Below are positions 1 to 12,100 of a stretch of 64,000 nucleotides of DNA, one piece after another. The stretch covers positions 51,326,068-51,390,067 of the forward strand of contig OY365806.1 in the NCBI GenBank assembly GCA_959347315.1, given 5' to 3'. The position numbers and the translations under genes were made by a program. Source of the DNA: Bimastos eiseni. Lineage: Eukaryota; Annelida; Clitellata; Crassiclitellata; Lumbricidae. How positions within the stretch are numbered: the stretch's first letter is position 1; every line of letters begins with the position of its first letter. The notes beneath the pieces are model-generated. The model made no database searches and was not told the origin of the DNA. It saw only the letters and a program-made list of their open reading frames with translations.

Positions 1-261
1 TGTTGTGGGATTAAGTGTGAGTGACACATCTTAGTTAGCAAGCTAGACTAGTGAATACTGGGGATCATGAAGTGCCATGGATGAAAGACCAGTGCTATGC
101 TTTAAAGTATGTAATTAGAGAACTTGGAGGAAGCCAGAGTAGCTGAATGCAGAACTGATTGCAAGAAGTTCCATACAGCAAAGGTTAAGAGATCCAAGTC
201 ATGATAGGTAAAGTTATATGAGCAATTGGGCCAGAGGCTGAACAACCGAGCCATCTGTCGG

Positions 262-475
262 TTGTCGACTGGAATCCATTGGTTGGTTCCACGCTTGTGC
301 GTGGGCCCATCACTGGTGACTCATTTCAGGTTACTATACAACGTTTTTTAACTGATGTTAGTTAACTGAAGTATTTTATTCATTGTTTCAACATTTAACA
401 TCATATAGGACACAGCACAGAGAGCGCCTATCTTGAAGGCACACTATATAAACGTTCCATTACATTATGTAATTG
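262..475 (+). repeat. Interspersed repeat copy (CTATATAA-tailed family)
   Basis: Shares GGAATCCATTGGTTGGTT, the GTGGGCCCATCACTGGTGAC block and a terminal CACTATATAAA with the copy at 42237-42440, in the same order. A more diverged relative lies at 40160-40390. The layout fits a SINE or the 3' end of a non-LTR element. Confidence 0.65.
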
Positions 476-738
476 AACCAGCGATGAGACAAGAACATGG
501 GTTGTTTAATGTAGATCCTAAACAAGTGAAGTCCAATCCAGAGTTGACATTATGTTTGGAGTCCCTGATCGAGGTAGCATCAAAGAAGACAAAGAACAAC
601 AACTGTTGAATGGAGTTTGCAGCATATGGTCAGCTCAGCTGCCAACAATCACCTACCAATGACCATACTACACAAAATTACTGTTCACTGATAGTAATGT
701 CTTGTCAGCAGTGCCAGTTTCAGACAATTAATCAGATA

Positions 739-784
739 AACTGCTTAACTACGCCATATTTGCATCTGGCGTAGTCAAGCAGTT
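739..784. repeat. Near-perfect inverted repeat (18-bp arms, 10-nt loop)
   Basis: AACTGCTTAACTACGCCA pairs with TGGCGTAGTCAAGCAGTT, with one mismatch, around the loop TATTTGCATC. It would form a stable hairpin in RNA or cruciform DNA. Function is unknown. Confidence 0.7.
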
Positions 785-1039
785 GTGACTTTGCATCAAT
801 CGACCTACTTATTGAGCAGAGAGTAAAGTTCAGAACTGAGTGACGGAAAGTAATTTTATGAACAAATTTTTAAATAACAGCATCAGAGTTTTAATTGCAA
901 TGCTATATCAAATTGGATGTTTGTTTTTGAACTGTGTAGTCCAGTTGTTCGCTTGTTGTGATCACTCTAGAGATCTGATTTTGATAGTTTGTCTGCAATC
1001 TTTATCCTGTTGCATGTTGTTGTTTCTTACTTGGTTTAG

Positions 1040-1176
1040 TTCTGACGATTATTGGGATTGGCTGCGGTCGGTCTTTGTCAGTCAGCTGTGTACAGGTGGT
1101 CACGAATGGAATGAGTCGTCACACGACCAATATTTACTTGGACCAAGTCGACTACGGCAGCTGCGCAGCAAAAAAG
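1040..1176 (+). CDS. Polycystin exon: start of the TOP domain
   Basis: Open frame between a pyrimidine-rich acceptor (TTGGTTTAG) and a donor (AAAAAAG/gtttca). It encodes SDDYWDWLRSVFVSQL, then YLLGPSRLRQLRSKK. The W-x-W-L segment followed by G-x-x-RLRQLR is the hallmark of the segment after S1 in polycystins. The exon ends with one base of a split codon, whereas the next recognised exon needs two, so a short unrecognised exon or a missing base is implied. Confidence 0.72.
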
Positions 1177-1790
1177 GTTTCAACATTCTCGTCATGTGAC
1201 TAAGTTGCATGTCTGTTCTGTAGCACATTGATTCTGTAATCCGACAACTGCTCATGCAAGCCTGCTGACTGGGCTCTTTGTAATGACCTTGTACAATTAT
1301 TCAAGCACACTTGTCTTCACATCAGATTCGTGTTTACTGATGCTGCTTATGTAAAATGCACAATCACAAATGTTGTTATTAGCAACCGTCTGTCTGCTGC
1401 TGTTCCATGTCCTCGTGTGAAAACCATTATCTTGAGTCATGGTTTTGCTGAGTCACTTTCAGGGCTCACCTAAGGCATGGAGAATCTCTTTAAGAACAGA
1501 AAGTTCATTATATGCTGTCAAGAGTAGGAATGGTATCAATGCTTATGTAGGAGAGTCTCCATTGGCAGAGCCCTTGGATTCCCAATCACAGTTGATGATG
1601 ACACTTAATGTGTTGTTTATTTATTATTTATATTGCACTTAAATTGTTGGGGCAGGATCAGTAAATCCTGATTAAACCTGATGGCCCTCTAGTGTGTGTG
1701 TGTGTGTGTGTGTTTGTGTGTGTTTGTGTGTGTGTGTGTGTTTGTGTGTTTGTGTGTGTTTGTGTGTGTGTGTGTGTTTGTGTGTGTTTG

Positions 1791-1855
<65 letters not shown>

Positions 1856-1956
1856 TTGTGTGTGTTTGTGTTTGTGTGTGTGTGTGTTTGTGTGTGTGTG
1901 TTTGTGTGTGTGTGTGTTTGTGTGTGTGTGTTTGTGTGTGTTTGTGTGTGTGTGTT

Positions 1957-2003
<47 letters not shown>

Positions 2004-2011
2004 TTGTGTGT

Positions 2012-2042
<31 letters not shown>

Positions 2043-2043
2043 T

Positions 2044-2077
<34 letters not shown>

Positions 2078-2099
2078 TGTGTGTGTTTGTGTGTGTGTT

Positions 2100-2148
<49 letters not shown>

Positions 2149-2225
2149 TTGTGTGTGTTTGTGTGTGTGTTTGTGTGTGTGTGTGTTTGTGTGTGTGTGT
2201 TTGTGTGTGTTTGTGTGTGTGTGTT

Positions 2226-2276
<51 letters not shown>

Positions 2277-2317
2277 TTGTGTGTGTTTGTGTGTGTGTGT
2301 GTTTGTGTGTGTGTGTT

Positions 2318-2348
<31 letters not shown>

Positions 2349-2373
2349 TTGTGTGTGTTTGTGTGTGTGTGTT

Positions 2374-2420
<47 letters not shown>

Positions 2421-2442
2421 TTGTGTGTGTGTGTTTGTGTGT

Positions 2443-2491
<49 letters not shown>

Positions 2492-2504
2492 TTGTGTGTG
2501 TGTT

Positions 2505-2537
<33 letters not shown>

Positions 2538-2576
2538 TTGTGTGTGTTTGTGTGTGTGTTTGTGTGTGTGTGTGTT

Positions 2577-2607
<31 letters not shown>

Positions 2608-2608
2608 T

Positions 2609-2639
<31 letters not shown>

Positions 2640-2654
2640 TTGTGTGTGTGTGTT

Positions 2655-2701
<47 letters not shown>

Positions 2702-2714
2702 TTGTGTGTGTTTG

Positions 2715-2763
<49 letters not shown>

Positions 2764-2836
2764 TTGTGTGTGTTTGTGTGTGTGTTTGTGTGTGTGTGTG
2801 TTTGTGTGTGTGTGTTTGTGTGTGTTTGTGTGTTTG

Positions 2837-2887
<51 letters not shown>

Positions 2888-2888
2888 T

Positions 2889-2919
<31 letters not shown>

Positions 2920-2922
2920 TTT

Positions 2923-2953
<31 letters not shown>

Positions 2954-3052
2954 TTGTGTGTGTTTGTGTGTTTGTGTGTGTGTTTGTGTGTTTGTGTGTG
3001 TGTTTGTGTGTTTGTGTGTGTTTGTGTGTGTGTGTGTGTTTGTGTGTTTGTG

Positions 3053-3115
<63 letters not shown>

Positions 3116-6100
3116 TGTTCTTAGATGCATAACTGTTGGATTAGGGATCAAGTGCACTTCTGAATGAGACATTGTGCTGCACAAGATTCATTGAATGGTA
3201 TCCAGAAAGAATGTTAAAAATTATTTATGAATATATGTGTTTATTGCATATTTATGGCAACCTAATGGGGCCATTCACATATTACATAATGCTCAAGGGG
3301 TAGGTGGGTGGGTTCCTGTTTTGTTAGCGCTATATTGTGTATGGTGGGGTGGGGGTAGGTTGAAGGTTTCGTTATATAACAAACTATTTTTCATCTTATG
3401 CTATTTTGCCTGTTTGCCTGACAATTGGAAATTCCATGTACTACGGACCTTGATTGTTTAATCGAAGTTCACAATATGTTGTGAAACATTAGCTGCCACC
3501 TGGTATTCTTATTTATTATTTATAAATCCACTTTTAACAATTTCCTATTTACAATTTTAACAATTTCCTGTGCATAGCTTTAGATGCTCTAAAATTCAAT
3601 TCTGTGTGATTTGTTTTGAATTTGGTTTAAATTAAAATGAATTCACTTGAAACAATTATTTTGGTAGGTATTATCATAATGTTTGATTTCATTTTCTATA
3701 GTATGTGTACATAGTTTATGTTTGCTTAGATACTCAATTGTAGTTAGGCCTATAGTATACACTCTGTATACATCATACGCTATTAAATAGGTAGAGTAAT
3801 GTTGTATCGCAAATCTATCGATAAATACCCGAATACCTAAATATTAAACCAATCCATTCTGTGTGATACTGTAATGCTCATTTCTAGTACAAAAAGGAGG
3901 GAAACTAAATAGTGCCTTTAAATAGGATGTACGTCACTACTTCCGGCACCAAAAGGAAACAAGAGGATTGGCTATTGCAGACTTGATTTGGCATAGCACC
4001 TATGAATAAGCTGGTCTCCCTGACGTGGCTTTTGTGGGCGCTGAGAAATTTTTGAGGATTTACATTACATTACATTACCATGTATTATCATGCTGTTTTA
4101 GTAGGCCTACATGTAGATAAATGGTGACAATCGTCGACTACCCAATTAGTTACCGTAATTAATACAAGTGAATTTAGCGCCATTAAAAGTCCGAATATTA
4201 AGATGCAGAAGAGCATATATCCATACATCTGGTCTAATCGTCATTGGCACAAGAGAGTACGCAATTTTAAGATAGCTTTTGTCACATAGCTAATTGGGTG
4301 TATGATGATTTTTTGCTACAGTTCTTGAAATGGATGAAGGCAATTATCACTACTAATTAAGTGCTAACTAACATTGTATTGTTATAAAGTTTCAAATTAT
4401 GCAATACAATTATGTCGATTGTATGTCTTTTAAAGTGCTTATAGACTGGGGTGTGGTAGAGTTATGTTGATTGTCTTTTAACATGCTTATAGACTGGGGT
4501 GGGGTAGGGGGGTAGGTAGCATATCTGTTATATAATATAGGGGTGGGGGTGTCACGGCTGCTATTATATTAGGGGTAGGGGGGTGGGTCAAAAATTGGGA
4601 TTTTATGCGTAATATAATATGTGAATGGCCTCTGTGGCCTTGACCCTGTTCATTATTCGATGAATTTGTTTACATATGCAAGACAGAACCCATAAGTAAA
4701 AACGGTTGATTACTGCATTTAGTTATGCTGATCCTTTCTTGTGCCCAGTGTCCTGTCTTGTGAGAAGCAAGTATGGTGACAATGTTGGCAGTGAGTATGA
4801 CTTATGTGATGGTGATCCTGGTTGGCATGAAGACACAGCGCTTCATCACGCTCAGTGGAAACCCGCATTAGAAGAAACAAATGATACGTGGAAGTTCTAT
4901 TCAGCTCACACTCTGCATAGGTAAGTTTGCCAACAGTGGATTTATGTGGCTAATGGAGGAATATCTATCGATTATAAAAGTTGTTGTTTTTAGAAGGTTT
5001 TTTGACTACTGGACGATTATATAGAACCATTTTGACTATCTTTATCTAGCCAGTACATATTAAGAACCTTTATGATTCTGGGTAAGGTCTGTTGAAGCGA
5101 TACTTAATCAAATATCCTGTAATTGCTGTGGCTTCATTTGAGATTTCAGACCTGCAGAAGCCAGTTACTCAACTGTACCCGCTGGGTCCCTGCACTGCCC
5201 TTAATATTCACCTCTTTCTATGTTTGAACCAGAGTCTGGTACTAAATACATTCTCATACTACATATGATTCTTTGCACTGGCCTCTCATCTCGCAATGCA
5301 TCAGCTATAGAATAGCCGTGCTGGTCTGACGATGTCTGCTTTGCTCTGCCACGGCCTATCTGCAGGAGCCTTGATGCTCTGTTTCACTGGCCATCGAACT
5401 CTTCTTTGTTCTTCCTCTGGTGCTTCATGCAAGCACTTCGACCAAGCAGCTCTGTTGCTGGCCCTTCCACCTGGAACACACTCCCATTAGGGATCTGACA
5501 GTTGCCAAGGAATAATGCATCTTTATTTTACAAGTTGCTTAAACCTGATATGTATTTATGTCCTATTTGAAGACTTCTTGCCATATAAATGTTAAAATTA
5601 ATTAATTAATTAATTCTATTTGTTTACATTTACAAATTGTGATACTTAATTAATTTTTAATCTATATCTGTGTAGTATTCCATACAAAGGCATCCTTGGC
5701 TGGTACGGAGGTGGAGGATATGTCTCGCTACTACCATCTTCCTACATGGATGCTTTGAAGAAGATAAATCAACTGAGGTTGGATGACTGGATTGACGATG
5801 GGTATGAGATCTACATACTAACATATATGTACACATCTTGTTGAGTATTAAAATCGAAATAGATCATTTTAATATTGGATAAATCTTCTGTAGCCAAAAA
5901 TAATTAGACCGCAAAATAAAATTTATTTACTTCTGCGTCCGAAATCATGCAGAATTCTGCAGTTGAGGGAGGACCTCTGCACATGTGCAACCTTAATTTG
6001 TTGGTCAAAATGCGGTTTGCTGCCTTGCATCTCTTTCCAAAGTGATCCCGTTAATACTTCTCAATAGGTGCTTCACATAAATCCAAACTGTATGTCTGAC

Positions 6101-9100
6101 TTAAACCCTGATATTTCTTTCTACTCTCCACGGGTCTTTTGATGTCATTTAGGTCAGAGTTGAAGTCTAATTTCTTTAAGTTGTGAATCAAGTGGCTCTT
6201 TTAAAGCTATTCCAAAATTTCAAAACATAAGGACAATTGTCATGAAAAACACTGATCTGACTTTTGACCATGAAGTAATGGCATAGAAAACTCAATGCAT
6301 TAAGTGTCGATATTGTTGGGTTGCAAAAGTTAGTTGTATAATAGACAAAACTGATGTTAGTGGGTGAACTTAAAATAGTGCCAATAGATACAGAGGTTTG
6401 TTGCATCTAATATATACTGGAGCCATGTTATAATGCTAAATTTTACACCAAAGTTAGTTGAAATGGATTGTTTGTTTTTGACAGAACACGAGTTGTGATG
6501 CTCGAGTTTACAATATACAATGGCAACGTTGATCTCTTTGCATCCGTAATTATGGCTGTAGAGTTTGGACTGACAGGTCTGCTTGCTTGAATCTCTCTTT
6601 TATCATTCTTTTCTTGTGCTTTTAACATGCGTTTGCGGATGTGCCTGTGCGTGAATGCTTGCATACATTACGTACGTGCATTGAATATCAACTTAACCAT
6701 CTAACTTATCGGCAGTTTTTAAACATCAGTTGAGCATTTTGTACCTTGAGTAATTCACTAGCATTTATATGTGACCAATGCCAATTAACACCACTTCAGC
6801 ATTGTATTAACTTACTATCACAACACTCAGTAGAACTCTTTTAACACCTAAACAAAGAGCTTTATTAGGTTCCCAGTCACTTTTAGTGCACTTTCGCCAT
6901 TAAATTGTTAAAATGTCTACTATAGTGTGTACGAACTTATGCAAATAACTTATGAAATGAGAAAAGAACTTATGAAATTAAAAAATAACTTATGAAATGA
7001 AAAAAGAACTTATGAAATTAAAAAAGAACTTATGAAATTAAAAAAGAACTTATGAAATGAACTTATGCATAGACGACCTAGTGTACATAGTGTCACTGTT
7101 ATTATCAGTTTTATCTAACAATTGCTACAGATGGTCATTGTACTGAACGCTTTCTCTGCTGGTTGAAGAGACAATATATAAGTTTTCTATAACAATTACA
7201 ATTGCAAATTACAATTAATTTTCTTAATTGTTCTAAGCAATGAATTGCCATTTTCAAATCTTTTCATGTATTGACACTTTTGGCCCCCAACTTAACAGCA
7301 CAGGAACTGCCTGGAAATGAAAACGATTTTGACCAATTGTCCAGTATTTAATGATTCAGTAATAATTTGTTAAGTCTGTCAAAGACTTTGGACATCTGAG
7401 CATAGTAATAAACTAAGCACACAATGTTCAGAGACCTACCAATTAGCCTAAACATCACCCAAACACATAATAGGAATTCTTTGATTAAAATTGATAGTTT
7501 GATTGTTATGAATGATATTTAGGTGAGATTTATGCCACATGGCATACATACATCTTTCATCCGTTCATCTATTCATCACCAACTGTTACGGCAACAATCC
7601 TTCTGGAGGTAACGCATTGATATCTCTGATAGTAATATATAAATTTGGTTTATAATTATAGCTGGTTAATAATTTTCTGCATTCTCACTTATACTCTTAT
7701 TGCATACAACAATAAGTTATGGTAATTTGCTTCATTCAACTGTTGTCATAATTGTTGAACAACAGCAATTTAACAACTGGACAACTTTTGCTTTCAGATT
7801 TTATGCAGAGACAGAAATAAAATGTGTTTGTTTCTGCCTCTTTGCAGTGTTGACAGTTGATATGGTTTACTAGATAACAAATAAAATTCTAAACAGACAA
7901 ATGTGATTTATGTCTGCATGTGACCAACTTCATGCTTACATTCATAATTCGGACTTTTCACTTGAATTTTGAAGAAAACTGACAAAGGTTGAAGTTTGTG
8001 ATCTGAAGGTGTGTTTCATTTACCATCTTCATTTTAGTTTCTATTAAAAAGGGTGTCTGTGATTTGCTTTCTGAAACAGAGCCTCCTGTTTTTATATGCG
8101 ATATACCTGACAATTGTGATCATCTTGACCATCCGGAAATCTTGTGTGAAATTCTTCAAAGATATCTGGACCTATGTTAATGTGCTGATTACATGTCTGT
8201 GCTGGTCATCAGTAATTCTCTTCATTGTCATGGTCATAATCGACACATGGACATGCGATCGCTTGCGCAATAGCAACGGAACCACATTCGTTGACTTCCA
8301 TGAATCGGGAGCAACACATTTTGCTTGGATTTGCATCAATGCATTTCTGCTGATGTTCACTTTAATACTGGTATGTTTTACAGCATTTGACAGACTTCGT
8401 TTTCTCTCTAACTGTGTGTTTTATTTCTCTTTTTCAACAGCTGTTTAATATTGCAGTATCTTTTATTGCCATATTGCTTCGTTATTTTACTGTTTTATAT
8501 GCATTATTATTTGTAGACATTTGTGTTGCTCTAATTAAACATTACTTGTGTTTTGCATGTGTATGATATTTGCTTAAATTACTGGTGCACATGTTTGACC
8601 AGAATAGCCACTTGCTTTTGTACACTTGTAAATTTTGATGACTTGGTTGGTCAAACACAGATTTTGCTTGACTTTTTTTGTTATTGTATTTAAAAAAATG
8701 GTATAATATGCATCTGTGGAGAAATTTGTCTCTAAGTGGTGTTTCTAAGAATTTGTTGACTGGGATCTTCATGTGTGAGGGACTTTGCCAATAGTGACTC
8801 TTTTTGTAATCGGTTATTCGAGCTGTTGTCCTGTTCGACTGACTGTATGATCATATTGGCTTTGACATCGTGTGAATTAGCGCAGGCAGCGCTTCTCAGT
8901 AGAAATCTTGAAGGGATGCTAAGGAAATTTTCATAATAATAGTAATAATTAAATATCACTCACAACTATTGCACCCTTATGGGTGATAGAAAATCAAGAA
9001 ATATTTTGCCATGCGATGGAATGTTTTTTGTCTTACTTTTGTCTTATGTTCATAAACTTGAATTGCTGTGCAGAAACGAGGCACCTTCTACATATCCTCT

Positions 9101-12100
9101 GAATTCCTGACCAAGAGCTTTGATGTTGACAATTAGATCAGAATTTTCTTCTAAATTTCATTCATGTTACAGAACTGGTTTTCAATGTCATTAGTAGCAT
9201 GTGGTGTATAATTTTTCTCACAGGCTGTAAAACAGCTGCGATTCTTGAAGTTTTTCGCAACATTCTACCTGGCATTTAGAGTTTCATTTTGTGTGATCTT
9301 TGGCTGTACTCTCATCTACAGTCTGCTTATGGTGATCTACTCTCTGACAGCCTATCTGGTAAGTCACATTAAAAGTTTAAAGTGTTTATGATTATAAGAT
9401 TCTGGTCATGTACTTGTAGAGAGTCTCAGAAGCGATCAGAAAGTCACCCAAAAGGTGTTGCTCATAAACAGGTTGCCAGAGACTTCAAAAAGAATTCTAA
9501 TAAACTGAAGTATATGATTTTATTAAGTGCTCTGAATGCCTCTGCTAAGTTATCATGGAAAGGAGCTAAATAAATGCATTGAATAAGTAAATGAATCTTA
9601 CTAGGAATTTGGAATCTAGAATGTTGCATATTTTTACTTCTGTTTTACAAAGTAATAAACCTGAAAATCATGGCTAGATGAGATAGTTGAGTCTATTGTC
9701 TTTTTCAGTGGTTTGGAAGTGAATTGCTGCAATTCCACAGCGTGGGTGCAGCTTTTGTGACCCTGGTGGCCATCTTGTGTGGTGATTCCCATGTGATGGC
9801 AGCAATGGGTGAGGCTCACATAGGATTCAGCATTGTCTTTATCACAGTGTATCTGTCGACCATTTGGTTTGGGATTCACAGCCTCATTGCAGGCGCTTTC
9901 ACTCGGGCCTATGGAATCACGAGAAAGCATGTGAACTACCATAATGCGATCAAGCCACATGATCACGAGATCATTACATTCCTAATGAAATGGCTCAAAA
10001 GGTGGATTCAGAAAGACAAGTCAAAAGCTGTGAGTTCAATTCCTCAAACTACCTCTTTTATGATAATGTTAATTCATTATGGAAGTAATGTTAGTACATT
10101 ATTTGATTGCTTCATTTGTTATGCACGAGGAGTGCCAGCTTGTAGCAGATACGCTCACAGACAGGAAGCCAATGTAGACAACGAAGAGCAGGTGTGATAT
10201 GGTCTCAGTAGGAGAGTCCAAGGCACAGTTGTGCAGCCTGATGCAGTATTCTAGTCAGAGGAAGCAGTTTGCATTCAAAGAGGATGCCATAAAGTACAAG
10301 GAGTTGCAGTTATCAAGTTACATTAGAATAATGCAATGTATCCATGTTTTCAGTGATCGGAGTAAAGTGAAGCCATCGGATTCTCTTGAGATGAAACAAT
10401 TATGCCCAAAGTTTGGATGTTTGGCAGCTATTTGAGGTGAAGGATAGTGTTGAGTTGAAATCCCAAACAGTAGATAGAGAGAGCAGAGAGTTTAGCAGCA
10501 GACTGTAGGAGCTTAGAGGAACCGGGTGAGCTTAGATTTGCCATGGTTAAGGTTAGGTGCATAGATAGATTCCAATGCATGATGTTGTCAGTGCATGCAC
10601 AAAGGGTCTTTCTAGCATGTGCAACATCATCAGATTCTAGTTGCAGATGTACATAGAGTTGGGTATCATAAGCATAAAGATGGATTTCTATGCCATGGTG
10701 AGATGCAATGGCTGAAGTGCAGAGATATGGGGGACGGGTGGGTGTGATGGGGGTAGGACAGAACTTTGTGGGGTACAAATAGCACAGAAGCAATGGATGA
10801 TATGAGGATGTAAACATATTGTGAGTGATTAGAGATGTAGGACAGAACTGAACTGCCAGAGATGCCAAAGGAATCTTGCACGACTTTAAGTAGGAGGTAG
10901 GGCATAACCAGAGATCGCCTCAGACATTCGCCTCGGCCGAATATTGGTCTTTTCGGAAGTATTCGCCTCGGCAAATATTACACCTGCAAATAGCTAAAAA
11001 TAACTTTTTTGAAAAAATATTGTTTTTTTGATAAAATAATATTTTTTCATCAAATAAATTTAGGACTAACGGACTTACTTATAAGTTATTGATTAATTAA
11101 ACAAGAACTTAACATTCAATTGAATTTTCTTTAAAATAATGATGTTAATTTATGTATTTTAATTTATTTTGGTTGCATTCCCAGGGCAACCAAATCAGTA
11201 ATTTTCCCGCTTGAATTAACTCCACTCCCTTCGGTAAACATTAGAGAGTAAAGACATCGTTGATGACTTCATATTTCAAATTTTACAACAAGGTTTTACA
11301 TTTATTCACAAATAAAGTTATTAAATAATAAATATATTTTTATAGCCTAGATTGTGATGATACGCTATATGAAGGATATTGCTTTAGACTCTGCATTGAC
11401 TATAGTTATCCGTGGCTGTGCATGTGGCAGGTTAACTATGCTTTGCCTACGGATGGTACTCGCTGGCCAGATTTGCCCCTACTATTCAGTTCGTACCCGG
11501 ATCCGGCAAATAGTTCATCTAAATACTCGGATTCGGTACTCAGTAGAAATTGTCTACCCGGTTATGCCCTAGTAGGATGTAGTGAGTTACAAAGTTAAAA
11601 GCAGCAGAGAAGTCTAGGACTCAGTCGCATATCCATTGTCAGCAGTAAAGACCAGGTCATTATAGACTTTTCTGGATGGTTGAAAGGTAGTCAATCAGTC
11701 AAATCAATCAAAAATACTTGATATAGCGCTCCTTCAAGATATCTATTCAGAGGCGCTCCCAGCCTAATCCTCAGCTGAAAAGGACAGTTTTAAGGGAGGC
11801 GTAAAATGAAGATGAGAAGTTCTTAGGTAGGAGACGGAGCTCTACGGGAAGTCCATTCCAGATTGTAGGTCCCACGACCGAGAAAGCCCGATTCTGCATT
11901 ATGGAAGTGTGTGCAAAAGGGACGATCAGGTCGCCATGAAATGCAGAGCGAAGTGGTTGTCAACCACTACTGGCAGTGATAGGGCGACATAGCTCGTGCA
12001 AATACGCAGGTGCAGTACCACCAAGGCAGAGCCAAACTAAGGCAGATACCCTAAATGAGATGCAGTGGGGTAGAGGCAACCAGCGTAGGACATCCTTCAT

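Larger units (their letters stand above)
1..1039. other. Left-edge sequence, probably polycystin intron
   Basis: No exon is recognised here. It holds a SINE-like repeat (about 262-470), a hairpin (739-784), and open sequence leading into the polypyrimidine tract of the exon at 1040. The open frame reading into that exon from 840 is hydrophobic but does not resemble a polycystin segment and is treated as intron. Confidence 0.5.
1177..4722 (+). other. Polycystin intron: TG tract, DNA element relic
   Basis: Contains the long TG-rich tract (1692-3117), a TIR-bounded region (3267-4630) and otherwise AT-rich sequence. A short missing exon of the polycystin gene could be hidden here, since the flanking phases disagree; none was recognised. 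Confidence 0.5.
5802..7522 (+). other. Polycystin introns with no further gene
   Basis: Apart from the exon at 6485-6576, this is AT-rich intron. The only structured feature is the short tandem repeat at 6944-7064. Confidence 0.6.

Noticed and set aside
840..1039. Hydrophobic open frame leading into the exon at 1040, as a transmembrane segment
   Set aside because: It looks like S1 in hydrophobicity but has no polycystin similarity, and a good acceptor (TTGGTTTAG) separates it from the conserved part.
1658..3184. Long open frames (476-508 codons) of Cys-Val-Phe or His-Thr-Asn repeats
   Set aside because: They are translations of a TG-rich tract in all frames and both strands; absence of stops follows from the simple sequence.
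10030..10197. Read-through of the pore exon to 10197
   Set aside because: The donor AAAGCT/gtgagt and exact phase with the exon at 12787 favour splicing; the extension has no similarity.
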